A stretch of DNA of 64,000 nt from contig NZ_RCNV01000006.1 in assembly GCF_003667275.1 (NCBI RefSeq), forward strand, positions 62,001 to 126,000. The letters are read 5' to 3'. Shown here one piece after another: positions 34,914 to 44,303 of this stretch. Numbering within the stretch: position 1 is the first letter of the stretch; each line of letters opens with the position of its first letter. The translations under genes were made by a program, and so were the position numbers. The notes under the pieces were generated by a model. It saw only the letters and a program-made list of their open reading frames with translations, had not been told where the DNA came from and did not search any database. This DNA is from Mesonia aquimarina (GTDB lineage: Bacteria > Bacteroidota > Bacteroidia > Flavobacteriales > Flavobacteriaceae).

Positions 34914-36512
34914 ATGGTGGCAAACAATCAAACCACAAATACGTTATCCTTATCAGATTACGGAATAAAGAACGCGACAGTCAACTACCAATTATCACCG
35001 GAAGAACTTCATAATATTACTATTGAAAAAGGACAAGGCGTAGAAGCCAGTTCTGGCGCTTTAGCAATAAAAACCGGAGAATTTACCGGAAGATCGCCAC
35101 AAGATCGTTTTATTGTAAAAGATGAAGTTACCGAAGATGAAATTTGGTGGGGAAATATCAACATTCCTTTTGAAAGTGAAAAGTTTGATAAGCTTTACAA
35201 AAAGGTAACTGATTATCTTTCTGAAAAAGAAGTATTTGTTCGTGATGCTTATGCTTGTGCAGATCCTGCATACCGATTAAACATACGTGTGATTAATGAA
35301 TATCCTTGGAGCAATATGTTTGCTCACAATATGTTTTTAAGACCGACAGAAAAAGAATTAGAGAATTTTGAAGAAGAATGGTTGGTTGTAAATGCGCCAG
35401 GATTTATGGCAGATCCAGAAGTAGACGGAACACGTCAGCATAATTTTGCCATTTTAAACTTCAGTAAAAAAATTGCTTTAATTGGAGGAACCGGATATAC
35501 CGGTGAAATTAAAAAAGGAATTTTTTCTGCCTTAAATTTTATTCTTCCAGTAGATAAAAACACCTTGCCAATGCATTGCTCAGCAAATGTTGGTAAAGAA
35601 GGAGATACAGCAATTTTCTTTGGCCTTTCAGGAACTGGAAAAACAACACTTTCTGCAGATCCTGATAGAAAATTAATCGGTGATGATGAACATGGTTGGA
35701 CAAAAGAAAATAAAGTGTTTAATTTTGAAGGCGGTTGTTATGCTAAAGTAATCAACCTTTCTAAAGAAAATGAGCCCGATATTTATAAAGCAATAAAACC
35801 GGGAGCAATTTTAGAAAATGTTATTTTAAATGATAAAGGGGATGTAGATTTTGATGATGTTTCTATTACTCAAAATACACGGGTGAGTTATCCGATTTAT
35901 CATATCAATAATATTCAACAGCCATCAATTGCTGATAAGCCAAAAAATATTTTCTTTTTAACCGCCGATGCTTTTGGAGTTTTGCCTCCGATAAGTAAAT
36001 TGACTCCAGGTCAAGCAGCTTACCATTTTATTAGCGGGTATACGGCAAAAGTTGCCGGAACCGAAGCAGGAATCGATGAGCCACAACCAAGTTTTTCTGC
36101 TTGTTTTGGAGCGCCATTTATGCCGCTTCACCCAACTCGCTATGCAGAAATGTTGAGTGCAAAAATGAAAGAAAACGGTGTAAATGTGTGGTTGGTAAAT
36201 ACCGGTTGGACTGGAGGACCTTACGGAACTGGTTCGCGAATGAAAATAAAATATACACGCGCTATGATTACTGCGGCATTAGAAGGTAAGTTAGAAAATG
36301 CTTCTTTTGTACAGCATGATATTTTTGGGTTAGAAATGCCGGAAGAATGTCCTAATGTTCCTAAGGAGGTTTTAAACCCTAAGAAAACTTGGAGTGATGG
36401 CGAGGCTTATGATAAAAAAGCAGAAACCTTAGCTTCTTTCTTTAAAGACAACTTTAAGAAGTTTGAAGCCTATGCTAACGAAGAAATTTTAGCTGGAGGA
36501 CCAATAAAATAA
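34914..36512 (+). CDS. pckA: Phosphoenolpyruvate carboxykinase (ATP)
   Basis: Converts oxaloacetate and ATP to phosphoenolpyruvate in gluconeogenesis. At 532 residues it is full length. Motifs: GEFTGRSPQDRFIVKD, MHCSANVG, the P-loop GLSGTGKTTLSADPDR, IGDDEHGW (metal and PEPCK-specific), and SGYTAKVAGTE. Its own promoter and a strong terminator make it monocistronic. Confidence 0.97.
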   Translation: MVANNQTTNTLSLSDYGIKNATVNYQLSPEELHNITIEKGQGVEASSGALAIKTGEFTGRSPQDRFIVKDEVTEDEIWWGNINIPFESEKFDKLYKKVTDYLSEKEVFVRDAYACADPAYRLNIRVINEYPWSNMFAHNMFLRPTEKELENFEEEWLVVNAPGFMADPEVDGTRQHNFAILNFSKKIALIGGTGYTGEIKKGIFSALNFILPVDKNTLPMHCSANVGKEGDTAIFFGLSGTGKTTLSADPDRKLIGDDEHGWTKENKVFNFEGGCYAKVINLSKENEPDIYKAIKPGAILENVILNDKGDVDFDDVSITQNTRVSYPIYHINNIQQPSIADKPKNIFFLTADAFGVLPPISKLTPGQAAYHFISGYTAKVAGTEAGIDEPQPSFSACFGAPFMPLHPTRYAEMLSAKMKENGVNVWLVNTGWTGGPYGTGSRMKIKYTRAMITAALEGKLENASFVQHDIFGLEMPEECPNVPKEVLNPKKTWSDGEAYDKKAETLASFFKDNFKKFEAYANEEILAGGPIK

Positions 36513-36530
36513 GCTTAAATAATTAAGCGT

Positions 36531-36564
36531 AAAAAAACCGGTGATTTTTATTACCGGTTTTTTT
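36531..36564. terminator. Bidirectional terminator between pckA and the hemD-like gene
   Basis: A 12-bp perfect stem AAAAAAACCGGT/ACCGGTTTTTTT with a 10-base loop, placed between convergent genes. A-run and T-run flanks serve both strands. Confidence 0.85.
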
Positions 36565-36584
36565 ATATCAAAATTTTTAGAAAA

Positions 36585-37331
36585 TTATTTTTTGTTATTT
36601 TCTTTTATATATTTTTCTAAGGCCATGGTCATCGATGGTGTTTCTGGCGTAGGAGCTTTTATATTAATGGTGAGTCCATGCTCTTTTGCAGCCTTGATGG
36701 TAGAATTTCCAAAAACAGCTATACGCGTGTTTTTTTGTTCAAAATCCGGGAAGTTTTCAAATAATGAAATAATACCACTCGGACTAAAAAATACTACAAT
36801 ATCATAAAAGACTTCCTTTAAATTAGAAAGGTCGCTAACTACTGTTTTATAAAAAATTCCACGTGTCCAATTAACACCTAGTTTGTCTAGTTGCTTCGGA
36901 ATAGCAGGTTTCAACATGTCTGATGAAGGAAGCAAGAATTTTTCATTCTTGTATTTTTTAAGCATAGGAGCTAAATCAGGAAAAGTTCTTTTTCCCACAT
37001 AAATTTTACGCTTTCTGTAGACTACGTATTTTTGCAAGTAATAGGCGACAGCTTCACTTTGGCAAAAATATTTTAAAGAATCCGGTACTTTAAATCGCAT
37101 TTCTTCTGCAATTCTAAAAAAGTGATCTACAGCGTTTCTACTCGTCAAAATAATAGCGGTGTATTGCGATAAATCAATTTTTTGCTGTCTAACTTCTTTA
37201 GAAGAAACTCCTTCTACATGGATAAACGGAATAAAATCAATTTTAACCTTTTGCTTTTCTTCTAGTTCAAAATAAGGAGAGTTTTCAACCTTAGGCTCTG
37301 GTTGAGAAATTAAAATTGTTTTCACTTTCAT
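36585..37331 (-). CDS. hemD: Uroporphyrinogen-III synthase
   Basis: A 248-residue HemD-family protein that cyclises hydroxymethylbilane in tetrapyrrole synthesis. Sequence identity in this family is low, but TILISQPEPKVENSPYFELE, ILTSRNAVDHFF, YFCQSEAVAYYL, and DIVVFFSPSGIISLFENFPD fit the two-domain fold. It is followed by no other hem gene here; the DUF4271 protein gene lies immediately upstream on the same strand, an arrangement common in Flavobacteria. Confidence 0.85.
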   Translation of the reverse strand: MKVKTILISQPEPKVENSPYFELEEKQKVKIDFIPFIHVEGVSSKEVRQQKIDLSQYTAIILTSRNAVDHFFRIAEEMRFKVPDSLKYFCQSEAVAYYLQKYVVYRKRKIYVGKRTFPDLAPMLKKYKNEKFLLPSSDMLKPAIPKQLDKLGVNWTRGIFYKTVVSDLSNLKEVFYDIVVFFSPSGIISLFENFPDFEQKNTRIAVFGNSTIKAAKEHGLTINIKAPTPETPSMTMALEKYIKENNKK

Positions 37332-37364
37332 ATACAGTCTTTTTAGCTTGAAACCTGATGCTAC

Positions 37365-38021
37365 TTACGTAATTACTTTAAATAAAATGAAATACGGAGC
37401 GATTTCAAGGGTGCAAAGGTACAAAATAAAATAAAACCAATGGGTAAAAACTAGCTTTTGGTTTTTTTGATAATAACTTAATAACATAAGTAGGTTACTT
37501 AGAATCAAAATACTGCCTAAAATAAGTAGTGCCATTTTTGATGCAGAGAAACCATAGACCAATAAAATTAAAACAGGAAAAATACCTAAGCTTAAAAAAT
37601 TCTTGTAAGTAATTTTATAAAAAATGTAATTGTCGATAATTTTTTCAATAGAAAAAATATTGCCGATAATTTTTTCAAAAAAATATTTTACACTAATAAA
37701 TATAGCGTAGGCTACAAAAATTTGAATAAAAAACAAGACGCCTCGTTTGTCTTCAAAATAAACGCCATAGGTTTTAAATACAAGATATAAGCCTAAACTA
37801 ATGAGTAGCGTATGCAATAGAAATAGAGAAAAACTGAAGCGGTTAATTATTTGTAATGATTTTTTATGACTGGTAAAATATTTATTAGAGTAAAGAATGC
37901 GTGAAAAATCATAAAAACGCTCACTGTTAAATATTTTTGCTAAAACCAGTAATAAAAGCATGAGCAGAAACAAAATAGTGTTCCAATCGGTAGATAATAT
38001 ATTTCGTTCAATTGCTTCCAA
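37365..38021 (-). CDS. DUF4271 membrane protein
   Basis: A 218-residue integral membrane protein with about six helices. The start codon is TTG at 38021 (MEAIERNILSTDWNTILFLL); the next ATG would delete most of the first helix. RILYSNKYF after helix one and ENIFSIEKIIDNYIFYK-like text in the middle are DUF4271 features. It lies 33 bases upstream of hemD. Role unknown. Confidence 0.85.
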   Translation of the reverse strand: MEAIERNILSTDWNTILFLLMLLLLVLAKIFNSERFYDFSRILYSNKYFTSHKKSLQIINRFSFSLFLLHTLLISLGLYLVFKTYGVYFEDKRGVLFFIQIFVAYAIFISVKYFFEKIIGNIFSIEKIIDNYIFYKITYKNFLSLGIFPVLILLVYGFSASKMALLILGSILILSNLLMLLSYYQKNQKLVFTHWFYFILYLCTLEIAPYFILFKVIT

Positions 38022-38043
38022 TATAGACTTGCTGGGTTTTTTG

Positions 38044-38051
38044 CAAAGGTA
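38044..38051 (-). promoter_or_regulatory. Bacteroidota -7 element upstream of the DUF4271 gene
   Basis: Minus-strand TACCTTTG matches TAnnTTTG exactly, 23 bases before the TTG start, which supports that start. Confidence 0.5.
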
Positions 38052-38097
38052 AAATTAAATAGCACAAAAACATGGAATAGAAGACCTTAAAAATAGT

Positions 38098-38105
38098 TAC
38101 ATTTG
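38098..38105 (+). promoter_or_regulatory. Bacteroidota -7 element upstream of the GT2 gene
   Basis: TACATTTG matches TAnnTTTG exactly and lies 14 bases before the ATG, implying a very short leader. Confidence 0.5.
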
Positions 38106-38119
38106 CCTAAAAAAGTTGA

Positions 38120-38848
38120 ATGTCTAAGCGGCTTGTTATTATACCTACTTATAACGAGATTGAGAATATAGAGCGAATTATACGTAATGTGTTTTCTCAA
38201 AAGCATCTCTTTCATATTCTAGTAGTCGATGATAATTCGCCAGACGAAACGGCAAAAAAAGTAAACGAATTACAGAAAGAATTTAAAGAAAAATTACACC
38301 TGGAAGTTCGTAAAAATAAATCGGGTTTAGGAACAGCCTATATTCATGGGTTTAAATGGGCGCTTCAACGAGAATATGATTATATATTTGAAATGGATGC
38401 AGATTTTTCGCATAATCCCAATGATTTAATTCGGCTTTATAATGCGTGTGTAAAGCAAAAAGCATCCGTAAGTATTGGCTCGCGTTACATCAAAGGCGTT
38501 AATGTTATAAATTGGCCTATGAATCGTGTATTAATGTCTTGGTTTGCTTCTAAATATGTGCGTGCTATTACACGAATGGATATACAAGATACCACGGCGG
38601 GTTTTGTGTGTTACCATCGTAAAGTTTTAGAAAAAATAAACTTAGATAGCATTCAATTTATAGGTTATGCTTTTCAAATAGAAATGAAATTTAAAGCCTA
38701 TTTGCACAAATTTAAAATTGTAGAAGTACCGGTAATTTTCACTGATCGAACCCGAGGAAAATCAAAACTGAGCAGTAATATAATTTCTGAAGCAGTTTTT
38801 GGAGTCATTAAAATGAAATTAAAAAGCCTGATAGGAAAAGAGGTCTAA
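38120..38848 (+). CDS. Polyprenol monophosphomannose synthase-like GT2 glycosyltransferase
   Basis: A 242-residue GT-A glycosyltransferase. It shows VIIPTYNEIENIERIIRNVF, the DDNSPD donor site, FEMDADFSHNP with the catalytic DxD, and DTTAGFVCYHRKVLEKINLD, all typical of the bacterial dolichol-phosphate mannose synthase (DPM1-like) branch. No C-terminal membrane helices are present. It probably makes a lipid-linked mannose donor. First gene of a three-gene run with dihydroorotase and a DUF4296 lipoprotein. Confidence 0.92.
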   Translation: MSKRLVIIPTYNEIENIERIIRNVFSQKHLFHILVVDDNSPDETAKKVNELQKEFKEKLHLEVRKNKSGLGTAYIHGFKWALQREYDYIFEMDADFSHNPNDLIRLYNACVKQKASVSIGSRYIKGVNVINWPMNRVLMSWFASKYVRAITRMDIQDTTAGFVCYHRKVLEKINLDSIQFIGYAFQIEMKFKAYLHKFKIVEVPVIFTDRTRGKSKLSSNIISEAVFGVIKMKLKSLIGKEV

Positions 38849-38866
38849 AGCATAAAGAAGAAGTAA

Positions 38867-40207
38867 ATGAAGAAGATTTTAATTAAAAACGCAAAAATCG
38901 TTAACGAAGGAAAAGTAGTAGATGGCGATGTTTATATTGAAGACGACATGATTGTTGATGTTGCCGATATGATTAGTGCAAAATCACAAGATGTACAAAT
39001 TATAGACGCAGAGGGGCAACATTTACTTCCGGGGATTATAGATGATCAAGTACATTTTAGAGAGCCGGGCTTAACGCACAAAGAAGATATTGCATCAGGT
39101 TCTAGAGCGGCTGTAGCTGGCGGGATTACCTCGTTTATAGAAATGCCTAATACCAATCCGCAAACCACAACCATAGAAAAACTACAAGAGAAATTTGATT
39201 TAGCAAAGGAAGTTTCTTACGCAAATTATTCTTTTATGTTTGGCGGAACTAACGATAATTTAGAGGAAATTAAAAAAGTAGACCCAAAAACTACTGCAGC
39301 CTTAAAATTATTTTTAGGATCTTCTACCGGAAATATGCTGGTAGATGACGAAAAAGTTTTAGAAGAAATTTTTAAAAATTCGCCTGTAATGGTTGTCGCA
39401 CATTGCGAAGATGAAGAAACTATACAGAAAAATTTAGCTGCCTATAAAGAAGAGTATGGAGATAATATTCCAATTGAATTTCATCCGAAAATAAGAAGTG
39501 AAGAGGCTTGTTATTTATCTTCTTCAAAAGCAGTAGCGCTTGCCAAAAAAACCGGAGCACGTTTGCACGTTTTTCATCTATCTACGGCTAAAGAATTATC
39601 ATTATTCGACAGTAAAAAACCCTTAAAAGATAAAAAGATAACCGCAGAGGTTTGCATTCATCATTTATGGTTTAACGATTCTATGTACAAAGAAAAAGGA
39701 ACATTTATAAAATGGAATCCGGCTGTAAAAACTAAAAAAGATCAAGATGCGTTGTTAAAAGCAGTAATCGATAATAAAATTGATGTAATAGCAACAGATC
39801 ACGCGCCACACACTAAAGAGGAAAAGCAAAACGTTTACACAAAGGCACCAAGTGGCGGGCCTTTAGTGCAACATGCCTTACCGGCGATGCTAGAATTTTA
39901 TCATCGTAATAAAATTACGCTTGAAAAAATTGTAGAAAAAATGTGTCACAATCCGGCTATTTTATTTAATATAGAAAAAAGAGGGTATATTAAAAAAGGC
40001 TTTAAAGCCGATTTAGTTTTGGTAGATTTAAATGCACCGTGGACAGTTCAAAAAGAGAATATATTATACAAATGTGGTTGGTCTCCGTTTGAGAAAACAA
40101 CCTTTAAATCTAGAATTACGCACACGTTTGTAAACGGAAAATTAGTCTATAAAAACTTTAAAGTGTTAAATATTAAAAACGCTCAGCAGCTTCAATTTGA
40201 TCGCTAG
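38867..40207 (+). CDS. Dihydroorotase (amidohydrolase family)
   Basis: A 446-residue amidohydrolase that forms dihydroorotate in pyrimidine synthesis. Motifs: LLPGIIDDQVHFREPGLTHK at 53-72, FIEMPNTNP, VAHCEDEETI, and ATDHAPHTKEEK with the catalytic Asp region. The usual HxH metal pair reads Gln61-Val-His63 here, a substitution I associate with Bacteroidota members of this group. It lies between the GT2 gene (18 bases) and a DUF4296 lipoprotein (5 bases), a conserved trio. Confidence 0.92.
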   Translation: MKKILIKNAKIVNEGKVVDGDVYIEDDMIVDVADMISAKSQDVQIIDAEGQHLLPGIIDDQVHFREPGLTHKEDIASGSRAAVAGGITSFIEMPNTNPQTTTIEKLQEKFDLAKEVSYANYSFMFGGTNDNLEEIKKVDPKTTAALKLFLGSSTGNMLVDDEKVLEEIFKNSPVMVVAHCEDEETIQKNLAAYKEEYGDNIPIEFHPKIRSEEACYLSSSKAVALAKKTGARLHVFHLSTAKELSLFDSKKPLKDKKITAEVCIHHLWFNDSMYKEKGTFIKWNPAVKTKKDQDALLKAVIDNKIDVIATDHAPHTKEEKQNVYTKAPSGGPLVQHALPAMLEFYHRNKITLEKIVEKMCHNPAILFNIEKRGYIKKGFKADLVLVDLNAPWTVQKENILYKCGWSPFEKTTFKSRITHTFVNGKLVYKNFKVLNIKNAQQLQFDR

Positions 40208-40212
40208 TTTTT

Positions 40213-40647
40213 ATGAAAAGTAAATTATCTATACTGTGTTTTTTATTGCTTGTTTTTTCAGCTTGCCAGAAAGTAAAAACTGTAGAAAAGCCCGAAAATT
40301 TTATCGCAAAAGAAAAGATGATTGATATTTTATATGATCTTACTAAACTTGAGGCGAGTAAAAATTATAGTCAACGTGAATTTAATAACAGAGAAGTAGA
40401 GATTAAAAAAATGATCTTTGAAAAATATCAAGTCGATAGCACTCAAATGGCAAATAATATTGCTTTTTATGCAGAAGATTTTAAATTAAATGAAGAAGTT
40501 TTTGATAGCGTAAAAGAACGTTTAGCTAGAGATAAAGAATATATTGATTCTATAGTGAGCATTGAAAATGAAAAGGATTTAACTCAAGCTCAAAGCGATA
40601 GTTTGGTGAAAGAATTAAAGGAAAGCTTAAGAAAAGCACAAGAATAA
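40213..40647 (+). CDS. DUF4296 lipoprotein
   Basis: A 144-residue lipoprotein with signal LSILCFLLLVFSACQ and Cys at residue 18. The mature part is helical and charged: IAKEKMIDILYDLTKLEASK matches the start of DUF4296 and EKYQVDSTQMANNIAFYAED its middle. The C-terminus is Lys/Glu-rich and probably a coiled coil. Function unknown. It follows dihydroorotase by 5 bases. Confidence 0.9.
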   Translation: MKSKLSILCFLLLVFSACQKVKTVEKPENFIAKEKMIDILYDLTKLEASKNYSQREFNNREVEIKKMIFEKYQVDSTQMANNIAFYAEDFKLNEEVFDSVKERLARDKEYIDSIVSIENEKDLTQAQSDSLVKELKESLRKAQE

Positions 40648-40649
40648 TT

Positions 40650-41660
40650 CTAGCGGTTTTCAAGATAATAATTAGCTGTTTTTTTTATAACACTATTTAT
40701 AGATTCAAAAGAATGGTGAAGCTCTTTTTTAACTTTTTTTGATGAATAATACGATTTTGAGAAAACTGCTTTTAAAGAATGCCACGTAATTTCCTGTTTG
40801 GTGTTAAAAAATAAATTTCCGGTAGCTTGAAAGATCCAGCCTAAAAAAATCATCCATTTTTTTAGGCTTTTTTTTGGTCCAGGTTTAGAAATTTTGTTGG
40901 CAATTTCTTTCAGTACTTTTTCAAAAGATAAGTTTTCACTTACCAGAATATAACGTTCATTTACAGCATTACTTTGCATTAACTTGACCATAATTTCCGT
41001 CACATCATTTATTCCAACAAAACCTGTAGTTAATGGGAAATGGTAGTTTAAGCCATTGTCAATTTTTTTAAAAAGTAAGCCGCTACCGCTATCCCAAAAC
41101 CCGTTACCGATAATTACGCCAGGATTTACAATAACCACCGGCAAGCCTTCTTGCGACGCGCGCCAAACTTCCATTTCGGCACCATATTTTGTGATAGAAT
41201 AATTGTCGTGAAAATTTTCATTAATTCGCGGAGAATTTTCAGTAATTTTTTTCTTACCAATTTCATCACCTAAAGCTGCAATAGAACTCACATGGCAGAG
41301 CTTATCAATGTTTTTTGCTAAAGCAATATTCACCACATTAGCGGTGCCTTCTATATTAATTTTTCGCAATTTTTTATAATCGCGTAAATCATAAGAAATC
41401 AAGCCGGCGCAATGGTAAACTTGCGTAATTCCTTCAAAAGCATCATTAAGCTTAGGAATATTAGTAATATCTGCTTGAAACCATTCAATTTTGGAAAAAA
41501 AAGCCTCGGTTTTTTCTTCAAAATAATGTTCAAGAATTTTTTTAGTCTCGCTAATTTTTGACTCAGATCTATATAAAGCCCGAATAGGAGCTTCTTGCTG
41601 AAGTAATTTCGCCAATAAATGCGAACCGACCAATCCTGTAGCTCCGGTAACTAAAATCAT
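40650..41660 (-). CDS. NAD-dependent epimerase/dehydratase (extended SDR)
   Basis: A 336-residue extended short-chain dehydrogenase. It has the NAD-binding loop ILVTGATGLVGSHLLAKLL at residues 2-20, VYHCAGLISYDLRDYKKLRK, SSIAALG, and the catalytic YSITKYGAE (YxxxK). The substrate could be a nucleotide sugar or another hydroxy compound; the sequence is closer to the dihydroflavonol-reductase-like branch. It is convergent with the DUF4296 gene at a 2-base gap. Confidence 0.9.
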   Translation of the reverse strand: MILVTGATGLVGSHLLAKLLQQEAPIRALYRSESKISETKKILEHYFEEKTEAFFSKIEWFQADITNIPKLNDAFEGITQVYHCAGLISYDLRDYKKLRKINIEGTANVVNIALAKNIDKLCHVSSIAALGDEIGKKKITENSPRINENFHDNYSITKYGAEMEVWRASQEGLPVVIVNPGVIIGNGFWDSGSGLLFKKIDNGLNYHFPLTTGFVGINDVTEIMVKLMQSNAVNERYILVSENLSFEKVLKEIANKISKPGPKKSLKKWMIFLGWIFQATGNLFFNTKQEITWHSLKAVFSKSYYSSKKVKKELHHSFESINSVIKKTANYYLENR

Positions 41661-41706
41661 AGCGTAAATATAGGGATTTCTGTATCGAAAAAAATTCAGT
41701 TTCTAC

Positions 41707-41714
41707 TATCTTTG
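41707..41714 (+). promoter_or_regulatory. Bacteroidota -7 element upstream of tyrS
   Basis: TATCTTTG matches TAnnTTTG exactly and lies 28 bases before the tyrS ATG. Confidence 0.5.
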
Positions 41715-41742
41715 TTTTTCGTTTAAAATTAAATTGAAAAAA

Positions 41743-43038
41743 ATGGCCAAAAATTTTGTTGAAGAAATTACGTGGAGAGGAATGTTACACGATGCAATGC
41801 CCGGAACCGAAGAGCATTTGCTAGAAGAAATGACATCTGCCTATGTAGGTATAGATCCTACAGCAGATTCGTTGCATATTGGTCATTTGGTAGGTGTAAT
41901 GATGTTACGTCATTTTCAACTTGCAGGTCATAAACCTTATGCTTTAGTTGGCGGTGCAACAGGAATGATTGGTGATCCTTCAGGAAAATCTAATGAGCGA
42001 AATTTATTAGATGAGGAAACCTTACGCCATAATCAACAAGCGTTAAAGGAGCAACTCTCAAGATTTCTTGATTTTAAAAGTGAGGAAAAAAATGCTGCCG
42101 TATTGGTGAATAATTACGATTGGATGAAAGAATTTTCATTCTTAGAATTTATTCGCGATGTTGGTAAACACATTACCGTAAATTATATGATGGCAAAAGA
42201 TTCGGTAAAAAAGAGACTTTCTTCTGAAGCAAAAGAAGGAATGAGCTTTACTGAATTTACCTACCAATTGGTACAAGGTTATGATTTTTTACATCTTTTT
42301 AAAACACATAATTGCACGTTGCAAATGGGCGGAAGTGACCAATGGGGAAATATTACCACCGGAACCGAAATGATTAGAAGAATCGGAAACGGGAAAGGTT
42401 ATGCGCTCACTTGTCCGTTGATTACTAAAGCCGACGGAAGCAAATTTGGAAAAACCGAAGGCGGAAACGTTTGGTTAGATAAAGAGCGAACTTCACCATA
42501 CAAATTTTACCAATACTGGTTAAATACAAGCGATGAAGATGCCGAAAAGTACATCAAAATTTTTACTTTTTTAGATAAAGAAACCATTGAAGCTTTAGTA
42601 AAAGAACATCAAGAAGCTCCGCATTTACGTTTGTTACAGAAAAAATTAGCAGAAGAAATTACAACAATGGTTCATTCTAAAGAAGATTTAGAAAATGCTA
42701 TTCAAGCCTCAGCAGTTTTATTTGGAAAAAGCACCGCAGATGATTTAAAAAAGTTAGATGAACAAACTTTCTTAGACGTGTTTGAAGGTGTTGCACAGGC
42801 AGAAATTAGTAAAGAAAAATTTGAAGAAGGCGTAGATATGATTGCCGCTTTAGCCGCAGAAACCAATTTTTTAGCAAGCAATGGAGAAGCAAGAAGAGCG
42901 CTAAAGGCAAATTCTGTTTCTGTAAATAAAGAAAAAGTAAAAGAAGGTTATAGGCTTACCAGCGAAGATTTAATAAATGGGAAATATGTTATTCTAAACA
43001 AAGGGAAGAAAAATACCTATATTATTAAGGCAAACTAA
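41743..43038 (+). CDS. tyrS: Tyrosine--tRNA ligase
   Basis: Charges tRNA-Tyr. A 431-residue class I synthetase of the TyrRS-S type. Motifs: [18 protein letters not shown] (HIGH variant), [28 protein letters not shown], and [11 protein letters not shown] (KMSKS variant KFGKT). A C-terminal S4 RNA-binding domain follows ([19 protein letters not shown]). The ATG at 41743 is preferred to a TTG three codons upstream. A strong hairpin follows the gene. Confidence 0.97.
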   Translation: MAKNFVEEITWRGMLHDAMPGTEEHLLEEMTSAYVGIDPTADSLHIGHLVGVMMLRHFQLAGHKPYALVGGATGMIGDPSGKSNERNLLDEETLRHNQQALKEQLSRFLDFKSEEKNAAVLVNNYDWMKEFSFLEFIRDVGKHITVNYMMAKDSVKKRLSSEAKEGMSFTEFTYQLVQGYDFLHLFKTHNCTLQMGGSDQWGNITTGTEMIRRIGNGKGYALTCPLITKADGSKFGKTEGGNVWLDKERTSPYKFYQYWLNTSDEDAEKYIKIFTFLDKETIEALVKEHQEAPHLRLLQKKLAEEITTMVHSKEDLENAIQASAVLFGKSTADDLKKLDEQTFLDVFEGVAQAEISKEKFEEGVDMIAALAAETNFLASNGEARRALKANSVSVNKEKVKEGYRLTSEDLINGKYVILNKGKKNTYIIKAN

Positions 43039-43050
43039 TGCTATAAAAAA

Positions 43051-43082
43051 GGAGAACCCGAGCAAAGCGCTCGGGATTCTCC
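43051..43082 (+). terminator. Strong hairpin after tyrS, terminator-like or the 5' stem of a small RNA
   Basis: GGAGAACCCGAGC pairs with GCTCGGGATTCTCC (one bulged A) around a short loop. It lies 12 bases after the tyrS stop. Instead of a T-run it is followed by CTAACTAACCAATC and a 9-codon ORF, so it may not be an ordinary terminator. Confidence 0.6.
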
Positions 43083-43102
43083 AACTAACTAACCAATCTA
43101 TT

Positions 43103-43132
43103 ATGAAAAAACTTCATCTTAGCATTATATAA
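43103..43132 (+). other. Mini-ORF (MKKLHLSII) after the tyrS hairpin
   Basis: A 9-codon ORF MKKLHLSII preceded by the AACTAACTAACCAATCTATT leader. It is too short to judge by coding signal and may be a leader or RNA feature rather than a gene. The 160-base spacer holds nothing else I can name. Confidence 0.3.
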
Positions 43133-43199
43133 GACGTACAAAAAGCAATTTTATTACAAATTTTTTACATCTTAACATAAGAATAACAAAGTTTATAGT

Positions 43200-44177
43200 T
43201 TACAAAGCCATTAAGTTACAGCCTCTTACATCGCTGTGATCAAATCTACCTAGGATTTCAAAGCGATTTGGGCCAATTTTTTTTCCTAAATCTTGTGTAG
43301 CTATAAAACTACAAGAATTAACATTTGCTAAATCAATTATATTTATTCCTCCATTTTTTTGTTCGCCTAAAAGCGTAAGCGGGTCTTCAGGATCACGAAT
43401 TAAAATTTTCATCTGTGGCGGACAAGAAAAAATACCATTTCCTTTAGAATAAGCTTGCGATAATAATTCGGTCATTCCATATTCACTATGGATTTTTTTA
43501 ACACCAAAACCATTTGCTAAATGTTCGTGTAGCTCTTTTCTAATCATTTCTTTACGCCGACCTTTCATGCCGCCGGTTTCCATTACAATGGTATTTTTTA
43601 AGTGAAATTGATGTTTTTCAATTAAATCTAACAAACCAAAAGAGACGCCAATTAATAAGATTTTTTTTCCTTCAGCATCAAGCCTAATTAATTTCTTTGC
43701 CAATTCATCAAGTTCGTTTAAGTAAAAGCCACTTTCTGGGTGCTTACTACTTTCAATAAAATCTTGTGCCATATAAATAAGTGAAGAACCCGACCGCTCT
43801 AAATACGATGGTAACAATGCTAAGACCACATAATCTTCAATAGCGCCGTAAAAATGATAAAAAGCAGTTCTAAAACTTTTTTCGTAAACAGAAATATCGC
43901 TTACATAATGTTTGCTTGTGACACTTCCTGTTGTCCCGCTACTGGTAAAAATTTGTTCCGTTTTTTTTGCTGAAGAAACAATTTGATGTGTTTTAAAAAA
44001 TTCAATCGGTAAAAAAGGAATTTTTTCCAATCTATCCACTTTTGAAGGATTACATTTTATGAGTTCACAAAATTGATGATAAACCGAATTCTGTTGGTAT
44101 TGAAACTGAAATATTTCCAGGGCTTTTTTTTCGAATGCTTGTGGATTCGAAATCGAAAAAATAGAATCGATTTCCAT
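43200..44177 (-). CDS. LuxE/PaaK-family acyl-activating protein
   Basis: A 325-residue member of the acyl-protein synthetase LuxE-like family (AMP-forming superfamily). FTSSGTTGSVTSKHYVSD is the P-loop-like adenylate motif, GGMKGRRKEMIRKELHEHL is typical of LuxE-like proteins, and HSEYGMTELLSQAYSKG matches the downstream AMP-binding motif. Members in Flavobacteria are usually encoded apart from bioluminescence genes; the acyl substrate is unknown. Confidence 0.9.
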   Translation of the reverse strand: MEIDSIFSISNPQAFEKKALEIFQFQYQQNSVYHQFCELIKCNPSKVDRLEKIPFLPIEFFKTHQIVSSAKKTEQIFTSSGTTGSVTSKHYVSDISVYEKSFRTAFYHFYGAIEDYVVLALLPSYLERSGSSLIYMAQDFIESSKHPESGFYLNELDELAKKLIRLDAEGKKILLIGVSFGLLDLIEKHQFHLKNTIVMETGGMKGRRKEMIRKELHEHLANGFGVKKIHSEYGMTELLSQAYSKGNGIFSCPPQMKILIRDPEDPLTLLGEQKNGGINIIDLANVNSCSFIATQDLGKKIGPNRFEILGRFDHSDVRGCNLMAL

Positions 44178-44211
44178 ATATAGATTTTCTTGGTTACAAA
44201 AATATTAAAAT

Positions 44212-44241
44212 AAAAAAAGCAGCCTTAAGTAGTACTGCTTT
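44212..44241 (-). terminator. Minus-strand terminator downstream of the beta-helix lipoprotein gene
   Basis: On the minus strand AAAGCAG pairs with CTGCTTT around a 12-base loop and is followed by seven Ts. Located between the lipoprotein stop (44304) and the LuxE-like start (44177). Confidence 0.7.
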
Positions 44242-44254
44242 ATTATAATAAAAA

Positions 44255-44279
44255 TAGGCTGCTCATAATGAACAGCCTA
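44255..44279. terminator. Additional hairpin downstream of the beta-helix lipoprotein gene
   Basis: TAGGCTG pairs with CAGCCTA, extended by TCA/TGA after a mismatch, with a 3-base loop. It stands 25 bases after the lipoprotein stop and in front of the T-run terminator, so the two probably work together. Confidence 0.5.
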
Positions 44280-44303
44280 CTAAAATGATTACAAAAACTA
44301 ATT

